Shown here piece after piece: positions 52,068 through 61,240 of a DNA stretch of 64,000 nt; position 1 is the first letter of the stretch, and every line of letters starts with the position of its first letter. The DNA comes from Spirochaetaceae bacterium (GTDB taxonomy: Bacteria; Spirochaetota; Spirochaetia; SZUA-6; DRHE01): contig CP070696.1 of the NCBI GenBank assembly GCA_020353535.1, positions 4,266,549 to 4,330,548 of the forward strand. Reading direction: 5' to 3'. Position numbers and translations under genes: made by a program. Below the pieces are notes generated by a model. It was given only the letters and a program-made list of their open reading frames with translations, searched no databases and had not been told where the DNA came from.

Positions 52068-53465
52068 TCAGCTTCCCTCCCGGGGCTGGCGTTTGACGAA
52101 GCGACCCGCTCCCTCTTTGCCGACGAACTTCATCTGCTTTCCGTCCCACTCGGCAACCCGCTGCCCGCGGGAGTACACGACTGAGGGCATTCCGGTCAGC
52201 TCCCAACCTTCCCACGGGGTATAGTCCACGTTCATGTGCAGCTTGCTCTGGGATACTGTGAACTTCTGCTTCGGATCGAAGATCACCAGATCCGCGTCTT
52301 TCCCTACCGCTACCTCCCCCTTGTCCGTGAGTCCGAACAGTTTGGCCGTGTTGGTGGAGAGGGCAGCGACCATCTGTTCCAGGCTGATACGGCCCTTGAC
52401 CACTCCTTCGCTATGCAGGAGCATCAGCATGGTCTCGATCCCCGGTGCACCGTTGGGGATCTTCTTGTAGTCCTCCTTCCCGAACATGTCCTTCTGCCCC
52501 TTGAAATCGAAGGGGCAGTGATCCGTACCGATTGTCTGGACATCTCCGTATCTCAAGCCCAGCCAGAGCTCCTCGCTGGAATCCTTGGGTCGTAGCGGCG
52601 GGGACATCACGTACTTGGCCCCCTGCCAGTTCGGCTCGTCGTAGCGCTCCTCGTTCAGGGTCAGGTACTGGGGGCAGGTTTCGGCGTATATCTCCACACC
52701 CCGATCGCGGGCTTTCTTTATCTTCCAAAGACCCTCTTTGGAGGACAGATGTACGATATAGATTCGTGATCCGGTGAACTCAACCATCTTGGCCGCCTTA
52801 TCCACCGCCTCCTCCTCCGCCAATATGGCGTGGGCTTTGGCATGATACATCGGGGACATGGTGCCGGCCTGTTCGAAGTTCTCATTCAGACGACGCACGA
52901 TATCGAAGTTTTCCGCATGCACCTGAACCAGCCCACCGTACTTCTTGGTCTCTTCCAGCAGACGGATCATGGTGTAGTCGTCCACCCGAAAATCGTAGAA
53001 CAGGAATATTTTAAAGCTCGGTGTTCCGTACTCCCGGGCAGCTTTCTTGACCTCGTCGATAACCTCGGGTCTGGGATCCAGCACAGCCGGATGCAGGGAG
53101 TAGTCCACGACCACCATTCCATCGGCGATGCCCTTCTTTCGCTCCACCGCATCGTACAGAGATTCTCCCTTGTTCTGGAGCACAAAGTCCACCACCGTGG
53201 TGGTTCCGCCGCAGGCCGCGGCCATGGAACCGGTACGGAAATCGTCCTTGGAGGTCGTACCCATGAAGGGCATGGCCAGGTGGGTGTGAGGGTCGATCGC
53301 CCCGGGGAGCACGTACTTTCCCTTTGCCTCCACCACCTCTTCGGCTTTTACAGTGTGCTCCAGATCGCTGCCGATGGCCTTGATCTTCTCACCATCCACG
53401 TAGACATCCGCGGCATAACGTCCCGAAGAGGTTACCACCATGCCGTTCTTAATCAGTACACTCAT
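52068..53465 (-). CDS. hydA: Dihydropyrimidinase / hydantoinase
   Basis: The 465-residue zinc amidohydrolase has the metal motif GAIDPHTHLAMPF, the carboxylated-lysine segment TPSFKIFLFYDF, downstream metal histidines in VQVHAENFD and YIVHLSSKEG, and the aspartate in TIGTDHCPF. It opens dihydrouracil or dihydrothymine to the N-carbamoyl-beta-amino acid. It follows preA by 13 bp and preT, so it performs the second step of reductive pyrimidine degradation. A beta-ureidopropionase for the third step is not in the window. Confidence 0.94.
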   Translation of the reverse strand: MSVLIKNGMVVTSSGRYAADVYVDGEKIKAIGSDLEHTVKAEEVVEAKGKYVLPGAIDPHTHLAMPFMGTTSKDDFRTGSMAAACGGTTTVVDFVLQNKGESLYDAVERKKGIADGMVVVDYSLHPAVLDPRPEVIDEVKKAAREYGTPSFKIFLFYDFRVDDYTMIRLLEETKKYGGLVQVHAENFDIVRRLNENFEQAGTMSPMYHAKAHAILAEEEAVDKAAKMVEFTGSRIYIVHLSSKEGLWKIKKARDRGVEIYAETCPQYLTLNEERYDEPNWQGAKYVMSPPLRPKDSSEELWLGLRYGDVQTIGTDHCPFDFKGQKDMFGKEDYKKIPNGAPGIETMLMLLHSEGVVKGRISLEQMVAALSTNTAKLFGLTDKGEVAVGKDADLVIFDPKQKFTVSQSKLHMNVDYTPWEGWELTGMPSVVYSRGQRVAEWDGKQMKFVGKEGAGRFVKRQPREGS

Positions 53466-53478
53466 CTCTTGATCCTCC

Positions 53479-54783
53479 TCATTTTTTCAGATCCACCTCT
53501 TCGAAGGGCCGATAGTTCAACTCCTTCTCCAGGCTCGGATCCATCACGGCTGTTTCCTTTCGCTGCCAGTCTTTGGTCATCTCTTTGAAGGAAATCAGAT
53601 CGGGCACTGGACAGATGAATTTGCAGACCATGCAGCTTAGGCACTTGTCCTCGATCAACTTGGGCCGCCGTTTGTCCGCATCCCACTCCAGTGCCTGCCC
53701 TCCGGCGTCGTTGCACACGATGTAGCATTGACCACAGCCGACGCAAATTTCGTAGTTGTACTCAGCGCGGCCCTGCCGCTTCAGATCGAAGTGATCGGTC
53801 TCCTGCAGGTTGGGCAGGGCCTTGCCTACCAGCTCGCTTACCTTACCGATTCCTTCAGAGGCCATGTAGTCCCGCAATCCTTCGGCCATATCCTCGACGA
53901 TACGGTATCCGTAGTGGATGATACCGGTCGTGACCTGCACGGTCGTAGCCCCCACCAGCAGATACTCCAGTACATCTACCCAGGTCTCGATACCACCCAT
54001 CCCTGAAAGAGGTAGCCCCAGGTCTTTGCACTTGGCCATGTCGGCTATGAAGTGCAGGGCGATCGGTTTGATCGCGGGACCGGAGTAACCGCTTTCCGCA
54101 CCGACCCCGAAGATGTTGGGTTTGGGAACCCAGTCATCCAGATCGATTTCAGAGATGCCCCGGAAGGTGTTGACCGCAGAGATCGCGTCCGCGCCACCTT
54201 TCTTGGCGAATACTGCCGGCTCGGTGATATCGGTGATATTCGGGGTCATCTTGGCCATGACCGGGATGCTTACCACCTTCTTCACCGCTTCGGTGAAACC
54301 TTCCAACAGGGCAAAAGCCTGTCCTACCTTGTGACCTGAACCCTCGATGGTCATATGGGGGCAGGAGAAGTTCAGCTCCAGCATATCGGCCCCATTGTCT
54401 TCGGCCGCCTTGGCTACGTACTGCCAATCCTCCGTGGAAAATCCCATGATGCTGGCCACTATCGGGTGATCCGGGTATTTCTTCTTCAAATAAAGGAAAT
54501 CGAGCAGGTTGTCTTTGAGGGGGCGATCCGATATCTGCTCCACGTTCTGCAGCCCCATCAGCTTCTTCGAACCGTAGTGGTAGGAGTTCATGCGCGGAGA
54601 AGGATGAACGATCGGCCAACGCCCGGAGGCCAGGGTCTTATATACTACCCCTCCCCAGCCCGCTTCGAAGGACTTGGCGACCATTTCGGCGCTGTTCGAA
54701 ACCGGGGAAGAGGAGAGCAGAAAGGGATTGGGGAACTTCACCCCTGCGAAATCAACGGATAGATCTATATTCTTCGCTGTCAT
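53479..54783 (-). CDS. preA: NAD-dependent dihydropyrimidine dehydrogenase subunit PreA
   Basis: The ATG at 54783 is chosen because GGAGGG lies at proper spacing; the ATG two codons earlier abuts it. The 434-residue protein has a dihydroorotate-dehydrogenase-like FMN barrel (SSSPVSNSAEMVAKSFEAGWGG, ELNFSCPH) and a C-terminal ferredoxin domain with two 4Fe-4S motifs (CVGCGQCYIVC and CLSCMVCKFIC). It reduces uracil or thymine to the dihydro form, with electrons from PreT encoded just upstream (gap 14 bp). Confidence 0.95.
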   Translation of the reverse strand: MTAKNIDLSVDFAGVKFPNPFLLSSSPVSNSAEMVAKSFEAGWGGVVYKTLASGRWPIVHPSPRMNSYHYGSKKLMGLQNVEQISDRPLKDNLLDFLYLKKKYPDHPIVASIMGFSTEDWQYVAKAAEDNGADMLELNFSCPHMTIEGSGHKVGQAFALLEGFTEAVKKVVSIPVMAKMTPNITDITEPAVFAKKGGADAISAVNTFRGISEIDLDDWVPKPNIFGVGAESGYSGPAIKPIALHFIADMAKCKDLGLPLSGMGGIETWVDVLEYLLVGATTVQVTTGIIHYGYRIVEDMAEGLRDYMASEGIGKVSELVGKALPNLQETDHFDLKRQGRAEYNYEICVGCGQCYIVCNDAGGQALEWDADKRRPKLIEDKCLSCMVCKFICPVPDLISFKEMTKDWQRKETAVMDPSLEKELNYRPFEEVDLKK

Positions 54784-54797
54784 TACCATCCCTCCTG

Positions 54798-56126
54798 TTA
54801 TGCTTTGGAAAGTGCTTTGATTAGGGCTCGGGCCGCGAGCTTACCGTCTTGAACGGCCTCCACCACCAGGGCGGGTCCCCGCACGATATCGCCGCCGGCG
54901 AAAATTTTTCCGTTCGAGGTTCTGCCTGTTTTCGGATCCACAACGATCAGGCCTTTCTTGTCTACTTCAACCGCGGGGGACCAATTCACAGATTCATCGG
55001 GTCCCTGCCCGATGGCCTCGATCACGAAATCGACTTCCAGGATCCATTCGGAGCCCTTGATCTCCAGTGGCTTCCTACGGCCGGAGGCATCGGGATCGCC
55101 CAAGCGCGTGCGCACCAGCTTCACACCTTTGACTTTGCCCTTCGAGTCGCTCAAATAATCAACAGGCTGATTGAGAAGCAGGAAGTGAATCCCGAGCCTG
55201 AGCGCCTCCAGACGTTCCTCTTCCTGAGCGGGCATCTGGGCGAAGGAGCGGCGGTAGATAAGGTAGACGTCTTTGGCGCCCAGTTTGCTCGCAGACTCAA
55301 TACAGTCCATGGCTACCGAACCGCCCCCGATTACGGCAACGGTTTTTCCGGTTATCTGTTTGCCGAACTCCTCGAAGCGCTCCTCCCGCAAGCCCACCAG
55401 AAACTCGGTGTAGGTTACCACTCCTTGCACGTTTTCTGTGTTTGGAATCAGGCGCGGGGTTCCCCAGACACCGGGTGACAGGAACACCGCCTTATAGCCG
55501 TCGGCCAGCAGTTTCTCCAATCCTGTACTTCCCTCGATCTTTGCTTTACAGCGAACCTCCACGCCCAGATCGTCGAGATCCTGCAGCTCGTTTTTCAGAA
55601 ATTTCTTGTCGAAGCGGTAGGCGGGAACGCCGAAGCGAATCATGCCTCCTGGCTCCCCACGCTCGGCGAACACCGTAATCCGATATCCTGCTTTGGCCAG
55701 TTCGGCGGCGCAGGACAATCCCGCCGGTCCGGAACCTACTACGGCTATCTTTTCCCTCCTAGCCTCTGGTTTTGCGAACACCTTGAAGCCGGTCTGCCAA
55801 CCGTACTCCACCAAAAATCGTTGTATCCTGCCGATTTCGATCGGCCTGCTGATACCTGTAGCACTGCACTCCTTCTCACAGAGCTGCGAAGTGGGACAGA
55901 GCACACCACAGGCACCGCCGAGAATATTGTTTTCCTTGATCGTGCGAATCGCTCCGGTCAGGTTGCGCAGGTGCAGCTTCCGGATAAAGGTCGCCGGATC
56001 GGTTTCCGCCGGACAGGCTTTGGAGCAGGGAGCATCGTAACACAGCAAACAACGATCCGCCTCGGCAATCGCATGGGCAAGCCCAATACCCTTCTCCATA
56101 TCTTGGAAATGTTCAGCATAGCTCAC
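54798..56126 (-). CDS. preT: Dihydropyrimidine dehydrogenase subunit PreT (NADH:flavin, Fe-S)
   Basis: The start is GTG at 56126 with AGGAGG 7 bp upstream. The 442-residue protein has N-terminal cysteines for Fe-S clusters (ADRCLLCYDAPCSKACP, CGVLCPTSQLCEKEC), an FAD fold (VVGSGPAGLSCAAELAKAG) and an NAD(P) fold (AVIGGGSVAMDC). It is the electron-input subunit that feeds PreA. GltD-like proteins share this layout, but the preT-preA-hydA order settles the assignment. Confidence 0.94.
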   Translation of the reverse strand: MSYAEHFQDMEKGIGLAHAIAEADRCLLCYDAPCSKACPAETDPATFIRKLHLRNLTGAIRTIKENNILGGACGVLCPTSQLCEKECSATGISRPIEIGRIQRFLVEYGWQTGFKVFAKPEARREKIAVVGSGPAGLSCAAELAKAGYRITVFAERGEPGGMIRFGVPAYRFDKKFLKNELQDLDDLGVEVRCKAKIEGSTGLEKLLADGYKAVFLSPGVWGTPRLIPNTENVQGVVTYTEFLVGLREERFEEFGKQITGKTVAVIGGGSVAMDCIESASKLGAKDVYLIYRRSFAQMPAQEEERLEALRLGIHFLLLNQPVDYLSDSKGKVKGVKLVRTRLGDPDASGRRKPLEIKGSEWILEVDFVIEAIGQGPDESVNWSPAVEVDKKGLIVVDPKTGRTSNGKIFAGGDIVRGPALVVEAVQDGKLAARALIKALSKA

Positions 56127-56198
56127 GGTGAAGCCTCCTAATCATGGAAAATTTTTTTTATTTAGGTCCAAACTCAAGCGTAAACATCAGCTATTGAT

Positions 56199-57137
56199 TC
56201 AATAGATCTTATTTCGAACTCTGACCGGCACTCGCTGGATCAGATATACAGAGGCAATCACGGTCGCGGCCCCGATGTAAGTGAACGACCCCGGGCGCTC
56301 TCCGAGGGCAATCATGCTCAGGGCGATGCCGAATACCGGAATCAACAGCTTGAAACCCACGGCTCGGACGACACCGGTGACCTTCAAGGCCAGGTTAAAT
56401 AGAGGGTATACCAGGGCGGTTCCAACCACGCCGACGTAGATCAACAAGGGCCAGGAATAGAGGGTGATTCCTCGGAACACGTCGCTTCCGTTAATGAGCA
56501 GGGCTGCAGCCAGGAGGACAGCAGTTCCTGAAAGCATGGTCAGGAAGGTTGGAACGAAACCACCGTACTTGATGACGTACCGTTTAAGCAGGATGCTGTA
56601 TATACTTATGGACAAAGCCCCTCCGAGCAGGATCAGGTTGCCCCAGAAATATTCATGGGCCAGGACATCTCCCGGTCTCAAACCCCCGGCAACGATGAAG
56701 TAGACACCGACCACCCCGGCCAGTGCTCCCAGGAATCGGATATAGGAGAAAGCCTCTTTGATTATAAGGGGAGCCAGGAGGGTTGTAAAGATCGGCTGGC
56801 TGTTTATCAACAGCGAGCCATTGTAGGCTGTAGAGAGTTTCACTCCGAAGGTATAGCAGATCGAGAAAACGGCTATCCCCAATAATCCCAGCCCGCCCAT
56901 TGCCAGTACATCCTTTCGCTGCAGAGGGGCGCTCCTCTTTTTATTTTCTATTATAAAGAGAGGAATCAGGGGGATGGTTCCCCATAAATAACGGAAAAAA
57001 GCGATCGTCGCCGGCGAAATACTGTGGCTCAGATGCTTGGTTGCCGGAAAAACTGTGGCCAGGATGAACATTACGAAGACCAGCAAGATTGGCCACAGCA
57101 CGCTGCGCACTTCCTGCTTCAACGTCGATTCCGGCAT
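56199..57137 (-). CDS. EamA/DMT-family transporter
   Basis: From ATG 57137 the protein has 312 residues and ten predicted helices in two EamA repeats (FFRYLWGTIPLIPLF and the later IPVFGIALSMIALGERPG). Substrates of this family vary from amino acids to nucleobases and metabolites. It is transcribed toward preT with a 72-bp gap, so uptake or export linked to pyrimidine catabolism is possible. A CTATTGA-T-TCAATAG inverted repeat (56191-56205) overlaps its stop codon. Confidence 0.88.
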   Translation of the reverse strand: MPESTLKQEVRSVLWPILLVFVMFILATVFPATKHLSHSISPATIAFFRYLWGTIPLIPLFIIENKKRSAPLQRKDVLAMGGLGLLGIAVFSICYTFGVKLSTAYNGSLLINSQPIFTTLLAPLIIKEAFSYIRFLGALAGVVGVYFIVAGGLRPGDVLAHEYFWGNLILLGGALSISIYSILLKRYVIKYGGFVPTFLTMLSGTAVLLAAALLINGSDVFRGITLYSWPLLIYVGVVGTALVYPLFNLALKVTGVVRAVGFKLLIPVFGIALSMIALGERPGSFTYIGAATVIASVYLIQRVPVRVRNKIY

Positions 57138-57148
57138 TACGCAGACCA

Positions 57149-57176
57149 ATTGTAGTCAGAACGGTAAAAAGATCAA
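57149..57176 (-). promoter_or_regulatory. Promoter of the EamA gene
   Basis: On the minus strand TTGATC (57176-57171) and TACAAT (57154-57149) are 16 bp apart. Transcription would start about 5 nt before the ATG at 57137, a very short leader. The remaining gap to 57308 shows no other gene. Confidence 0.5.
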
Positions 57177-57308
57177 GTCGTTTTTATAATGAAATTTCAA
57201 TTTAGATTTTAATATGTGCAGATAATCCTTCTCGCTTCGCCCGATGGAACCTCGCGCGCGCCACACTGTTGTGCTTCACTGGAAATTCAAACTTGAACCA
57301 ATGGGTCT

Positions 57309-57336
57309 TTGAAATTTCCCTTCTCCGTGGTATTAT
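57309..57336 (+). promoter_or_regulatory. Promoter of the large lipoprotein gene
   Basis: TTGAAA (57309-57314) and TATTAT (57331-57336) are 16 bp apart, predicting a leader of about 5 nt before the ATG at 57348. Confidence 0.55.
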
Positions 57337-57347
57337 CTAAATAAGAG

Positions 57348-59240
57348 ATGCAGAGATTGTTAAGACTCTCGATCTATATTCTCATGGGCGGGCTGCTGCT
57401 GGTCTCCTGCTCGGATGTGTCCATGTTCACACCTTCGGTTAAGGAATCCGTGGGCATCAGGATACTGTCTTTGTCTGAGGGAGACTTCCTGGGTGAGGAT
57501 GACTCCGTTGATTTTATCATCCAAACCGAGGATCAGAGCACCGAGCCAGAACTCCTGGAAATCGAACTGATAGCTCAATCTGGACAGAGCGTGTGGAACA
57601 CGAGCATCTCCTCTCCTCTCACCGATGAGGAGCTCGAGCTCCTGCTGCCGGATCTGGAAGCCGGACAATACACGATCGTATTTACCGTGCACGATACGGA
57701 GGGCGGAATCGAGGAAGAGGAGATCAGCTTCTTCTATGTCACCGGACAGTACGCCATCAAAGGAATTAGCTCCTACCCGCCGACGAGCGTGGCCGGGCAC
57801 GAAACTGTAATCGAAGCGGATCTGCTCTTCCCCTCGGGAGCGAATCCCTACATTCGCTGGAGCCAGGATGAAGTGATTCTGGCCAAAGGACCGGTAGCTG
57901 ACGGTTTGAAGAGTATCACCTGGGTAGCTCCAGCGGAAGAGGGGGTGTATTCCATTCGGGTGGAGTTGTTTCCTGTGCCGCCGCCGGGAGGGACTGATTT
58001 TACCTTCTCTTCCTCCCTGTCTCTGGCCGCCCAACTGTTCGTCACAACGGCGAGTCTCCTGACAGAGGACGAGCTGTTGCCGGAAGATTCGTACTACAGT
58101 CTGTTTCATCTCAATGGAACGTTGCGCAATAGTGGCTTGCTCGGAAAGGACACCACCAAAGTCGAAGCGAAAGCGATCGGGCAGGCGGTATTGAGCAACG
58201 AAAACGGAATCATGGGCTACCAAACCGGATCGGGGGCAGGATTGCTCTATCCCCTCAACGTCCTGCCGATTTTTGAGGGAAAGCTCTCTCCCTGCACGAT
58301 TACCTTCAAGCTTGTGTCAAAGGGTGAGAAGGATGGTGAGAATCTATTGACAATCGATGGAGGCGAGGGCTTCCGGTTGCGCATCTTCTTTGATTCCGAG
58401 GAACAGCTGGTCGCCACCATCGCTGTTGGGAACACCTTGCTAAAATTGCCCTCAAATATCTTCGGTTTAAAGGTGGACGAGCACCACCGGCTGGATCTCT
58501 CTTTAGTGCCGACCGAAGAGGGGCTGCGGGCTCTGTGGTTTCTAAACGGCCGGCAAACCGCCTCTTTGCTGCTATCACCTCTGCCCGCCGATTTGCCTCT
58601 TGATGGAGAAACCATCGTGGCGGGGGAAAAAGGATTTACGGGAATCGTTACCGAACTGGGTGTGTATTTCCGGGATGCCCTCAATCGACCGTCTGTGGAT
58701 CCCGGGATTTATCGGGCTGCAATGCGACAGAGATATGGAAGGCGTCTGGTACTGGCCGAAGGGTTCGAAGGTCTGTATCTCCCCGATCCGGACAGCTGGA
58801 GGCTAACCTCAGCGGATTCCACCACGTTGAGGGGTGGCCAGTTGGTCCTGCCGTCTTCCGCACGCCTGACGCTGCCCTTCTTCGAGGTTGGGCGGGAAGA
58901 CACGGTCTTTCTAATCGAGTTTCAAGGTGAGATCCCGCCAGGAAGCACCCTCGCCCTACAGTGGGAAGGAGCCGAGCAACCATTCCTTGTCATCGACCCG
59001 ACCGGAGAAATCTTTTCCCAAGCCAGGGAAAGCGAGGAGTTCTCTCCGGCCGGCATGAATATTCAACTGACACTAACTCGCAGCAGTGTGTCGCTGGCCA
59101 CGGCGGATGCGCCGATACGCTACTCATTCGAGGCACCGGGGGATCGCAGCAACTGGCTATCCGTAGCCTTGCTGAGTCCAGAGCGAAACGGCAACCTTCA
59201 GATCGATACTATCCTCATCGTTCAAGAACAAGAATCCTGA
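57348..59240 (+). CDS. Large lipoprotein of unknown function
   Basis: The 630-residue protein has a lipoprotein signal peptide (GGLLLVSC, cysteine near residue 21). The first 230 residues look like tandem Ig-like beta domains (LEAGQYTIVFTVHDTEGGIEEEEISFFYV, EEGVYSIRVELF). The remainder is rich in beta strands resembling LamG/concanavalin-type modules (GFRLRIFFDSEEQLVATIAVG, HHRLDLSLVPTEEGLRALWFLNGRQ). Such domains bind carbohydrate or protein ligands at the cell surface. No catalytic motif is visible. It stands alone with its own promoter. Confidence 0.75.
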   Translation: MQRLLRLSIYILMGGLLLVSCSDVSMFTPSVKESVGIRILSLSEGDFLGEDDSVDFIIQTEDQSTEPELLEIELIAQSGQSVWNTSISSPLTDEELELLLPDLEAGQYTIVFTVHDTEGGIEEEEISFFYVTGQYAIKGISSYPPTSVAGHETVIEADLLFPSGANPYIRWSQDEVILAKGPVADGLKSITWVAPAEEGVYSIRVELFPVPPPGGTDFTFSSSLSLAAQLFVTTASLLTEDELLPEDSYYSLFHLNGTLRNSGLLGKDTTKVEAKAIGQAVLSNENGIMGYQTGSGAGLLYPLNVLPIFEGKLSPCTITFKLVSKGEKDGENLLTIDGGEGFRLRIFFDSEEQLVATIAVGNTLLKLPSNIFGLKVDEHHRLDLSLVPTEEGLRALWFLNGRQTASLLLSPLPADLPLDGETIVAGEKGFTGIVTELGVYFRDALNRPSVDPGIYRAAMRQRYGRRLVLAEGFEGLYLPDPDSWRLTSADSTTLRGGQLVLPSSARLTLPFFEVGREDTVFLIEFQGEIPPGSTLALQWEGAEQPFLVIDPTGEIFSQARESEEFSPAGMNIQLTLTRSSVSLATADAPIRYSFEAPGDRSNWLSVALLSPERNGNLQIDTILIVQEQES

Positions 59241-59303
59241 TATTTCTTCGATAGTCTCGTCTTAACTATTTTTATTTTTTTATCAAAATATTTAATTACC
59301 TAG

Positions 59304-59332
59304 TTGAAAATATTAATAAATATTAATATAAT
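59304..59332 (+). promoter_or_regulatory. Strong promoter of the DUF2089 gene pair
   Basis: TTGAAA (59304-59309) and a perfect TATAAT (59327-59332) are separated by 17 bp within an AT-rich tract containing repeated AATATTAAT. The start at 59362 has its own GAGGTGA site. Confidence 0.75.
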
Positions 59333-59361
59333 CTCAATGTCTTCTAAATTGAGGTGAGAAT

Positions 59362-59802
59362 ATGGAAAACAAGAAACGCATTCTCCACGAATGCCCGATG
59401 TGCAACGGCACCCTTCAGGTGCGGGAACTTTACTGTCCGCGCTGCAGGATTCGAATACAGGGTGATTTCGAGCCCCCTCATTCCCGCCTGTTGTCCCTCA
59501 GCCGAAAGGATCTGGAGTTCATAGAGCTTTTCGTGCGGCTACGGGGGAACATCAAGGAGGTGGAAAAAGCCCTAGGGATCTCCTATCCGACAGTCAGGGG
59601 CATGCTCGACTCGGTGATCAAGAGCCTGGGCTACAAGGTCGGAAAGCCGGTGGATACTGAGAAGCGGATGGAAATCATCGAAAAGGTGAGCAGAGGAGAA
59701 TTGAGCGCGGAAAAAGCGGCCCAGCTGCTCAAAGGGGCTCCGGAGGAGGATGATCCTCGGGCAGAGGCGGCCGAGAATAAACAAGGAGAGAGCAAGGAAT
59801 GA
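59362..59802 (+). CDS. DUF2089-family zinc-ribbon / helix-turn-helix protein
   Basis: The 146-residue protein opens with a four-cysteine zinc ribbon (CPMCNGTLQV, LYCPRCRIRI). A helix-turn-helix region follows (LRGNIKEVEKALGISYPTVRGMLD), typical of DUF2089. A C-terminal stretch (VSRGELSAEKAAQLLKG) is a SHOCT-like helical hairpin. It is probably a small transcription regulator. Its stop overlaps the next gene by 4 nt, so the two act together. Confidence 0.88.
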   Translation: MENKKRILHECPMCNGTLQVRELYCPRCRIRIQGDFEPPHSRLLSLSRKDLEFIELFVRLRGNIKEVEKALGISYPTVRGMLDSVIKSLGYKVGKPVDTEKRMEIIEKVSRGELSAEKAAQLLKGAPEEDDPRAEAAENKQGESKE

Positions 59803-60170
59803 TAAGCTCGGAGAAGATGAAAATATTGGAGATGCTGCAGGAAGGTACGATCAAGGCCGATGAAGCTGCCAAACTGCTCGACGCTTTGGAGGAAAGCGAC
59901 GAGCAACGGACGCCCTCCGAACCGGGTAAGGTGCTGAAGATCAAGGTCAGTGACAAGAACACCGGCGCGGTGAAAGTCAATATGGGATTGCCCCTCGGAT
60001 TCGCCCGTTTCCTGAAGGATCTGATTCCTGCATCGGAAAGGGCGCGCATTGAAAGCCAGGGCGTTGACCTGGACGCCGTCTTTACCAGCCTGGATTCCGG
60101 CGCCAAAGGAAAACTGGTCGACGTTGAAGATGTGCGGGACGGACATCTGATCGAGATCTGGATCGAATAG
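59799..60170 (+). CDS. SHOCT-like small protein (YvlB-like N-terminal domain)
   Basis: The 123-residue protein begins with MKILEMLQEGTIKADEAAKLLDAL, the short SHOCT-like helix pair seen at the N-terminus of LiaX/YvlB proteins and repeated at the end of the preceding DUF2089 protein. The rest is a compact beta-rich domain (VLKIKVSDKNTGAVKVNMGLPLGF) ending HLIEIWIE. The paired helices suggest the two products interact. Function is unknown; cell-envelope stress sensing is the precedent for the family. Confidence 0.75.
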   Translation: MISSEKMKILEMLQEGTIKADEAAKLLDALEESDEQRTPSEPGKVLKIKVSDKNTGAVKVNMGLPLGFARFLKDLIPASERARIESQGVDLDAVFTSLDSGAKGKLVDVEDVRDGHLIEIWIE

Positions 60171-60176
60171 AAGAGT

Positions 60177-61073
60177 TTAGAGCAGTCGATCGATCTGGCC
60201 GCGAATCGCCCGAATATGTTCTGGAGTCGTGCCGCAGCAGCCGCCGATAATGGACACGCCCGCTTCGACCAGCTGGGGGATCCATTGAGCCATGTGATCG
60301 GGACTCTGACGGAACACCGTGATGCCGTTCTCGATCTGGGGCAGCCCGGCATTGGCCTGGACGAGGACGGGCTTGTCGGTGGTTTGGCGAAACTCGCGAG
60401 CGATCGGCACCATCTGCTCGATGCCATTGCCGCAATTGGACCCGAGAACATCGGCACCGGCTTCCGAGAGCCTCTCCACCGCGGTGGTGCAGCCGACTCC
60501 CATGAAGGTACGGTATCCCCTTGGAGTATTTGTGAAGGTCATGGTTGCCATCACCTCCACCGGAATTGACAGCTGCGCGGCAACCTCCCGGGCAGCTTGA
60601 ACGGCGCAGACCGCCTCTTCGACCGCCGTCATCGTTTCTATACAAAGGATACGCACCCCCGCTCCCAGAACCGCCCTTATCTGGAGGGCAAAGGCGCTCC
60701 TCATCTCCTCCTCCGAGATCTTACCCATTGGTGGCAGAAACTCCCCGGTAGGGCCGATCGAGGCAGCCACCATCTTGCCACCGGCACCTTCCAATGAGAG
60801 GCGTGCCCCGGCGGCGTTGAGTTCTTCGGTCCGCTCCGCCAGTCCGTGACGCCTCAGGGCCAGGGACGAACCGCCGAAGGTATTTGTCAGGACGAGGTCC
60901 GATCCCGCTTTGGCGTAGGCCTCAGCGACATTACGAACCTTGTCCGGTTCCTCGACGTTCCAGATCTCGGGACAGGAGCCTGGTGCCAATCCTTGAGCCT
61001 GGAGCAGGGTCCCCCAGGCTCCATCAGCCACCAGGAGCCGTTTTTCTTCAAGCCTTTTCAGAAGCATGCCCAT
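60177..61073 (-). CDS. Homocysteine S-methyltransferase family protein
   Basis: The ATG at 61073 is fixed by AAGGAG upstream and removes a long N-terminal extension that would run into the divergent gene. The 298-residue protein is a stand-alone Hcy-binding barrel. It shows LVADGAWGTLLQ, TNTFGGSS, and the three zinc cysteines in GSNCGNG and GGCCGTTP. The methyl donor cannot be told. MetH-like N-terminal modules, betaine- and S-methylmethionine-dependent enzymes share this fold. It is divergent from the ArsR-methyltransferase gene across a perfect palindrome. Confidence 0.92.
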   Translation of the reverse strand: MGMLLKRLEEKRLLVADGAWGTLLQAQGLAPGSCPEIWNVEEPDKVRNVAEAYAKAGSDLVLTNTFGGSSLALRRHGLAERTEELNAAGARLSLEGAGGKMVAASIGPTGEFLPPMGKISEEEMRSAFALQIRAVLGAGVRILCIETMTAVEEAVCAVQAAREVAAQLSIPVEVMATMTFTNTPRGYRTFMGVGCTTAVERLSEAGADVLGSNCGNGIEQMVPIAREFRQTTDKPVLVQANAGLPQIENGITVFRQSPDHMAQWIPQLVEAGVSIIGGCCGTTPEHIRAIRGQIDRLL

Positions 61074-61185
61074 GTCCACTCCTTGCTGTATCCCAGTATC
61101 CCGGAAATCGCCGTTTTCGGCTACCCACGTCCGGGCATTACAGATTTGCGTTGCATCCGTGAGGGCGCAACAACTCCGGCAATAC

Positions 61186-61240
61186 TTGACAAAGTGTAAC
61201 ACATGTTGTATAACTATATCAAGATATTTTGATATAGTTA
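61186..61240 (+). promoter_or_regulatory. Promoter and 30-bp palindromic operator of the SAM-cycle locus
   Basis: TTGACA (61186-61191) and TATAAC (61209-61214) are 17 bp apart. The sequence from 61211 to 61240 is a perfect inverted repeat: TAACTATATCAA, a 6-bp centre GATATT, then TTGATATAGTTA. It covers the -10, the transcript start and the first base of the start codon of the ArsR-type gene. This is the geometry of tight autorepression. SahR-type ArsR regulators of the SAM cycle are the known parallel. Confidence 0.88.
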
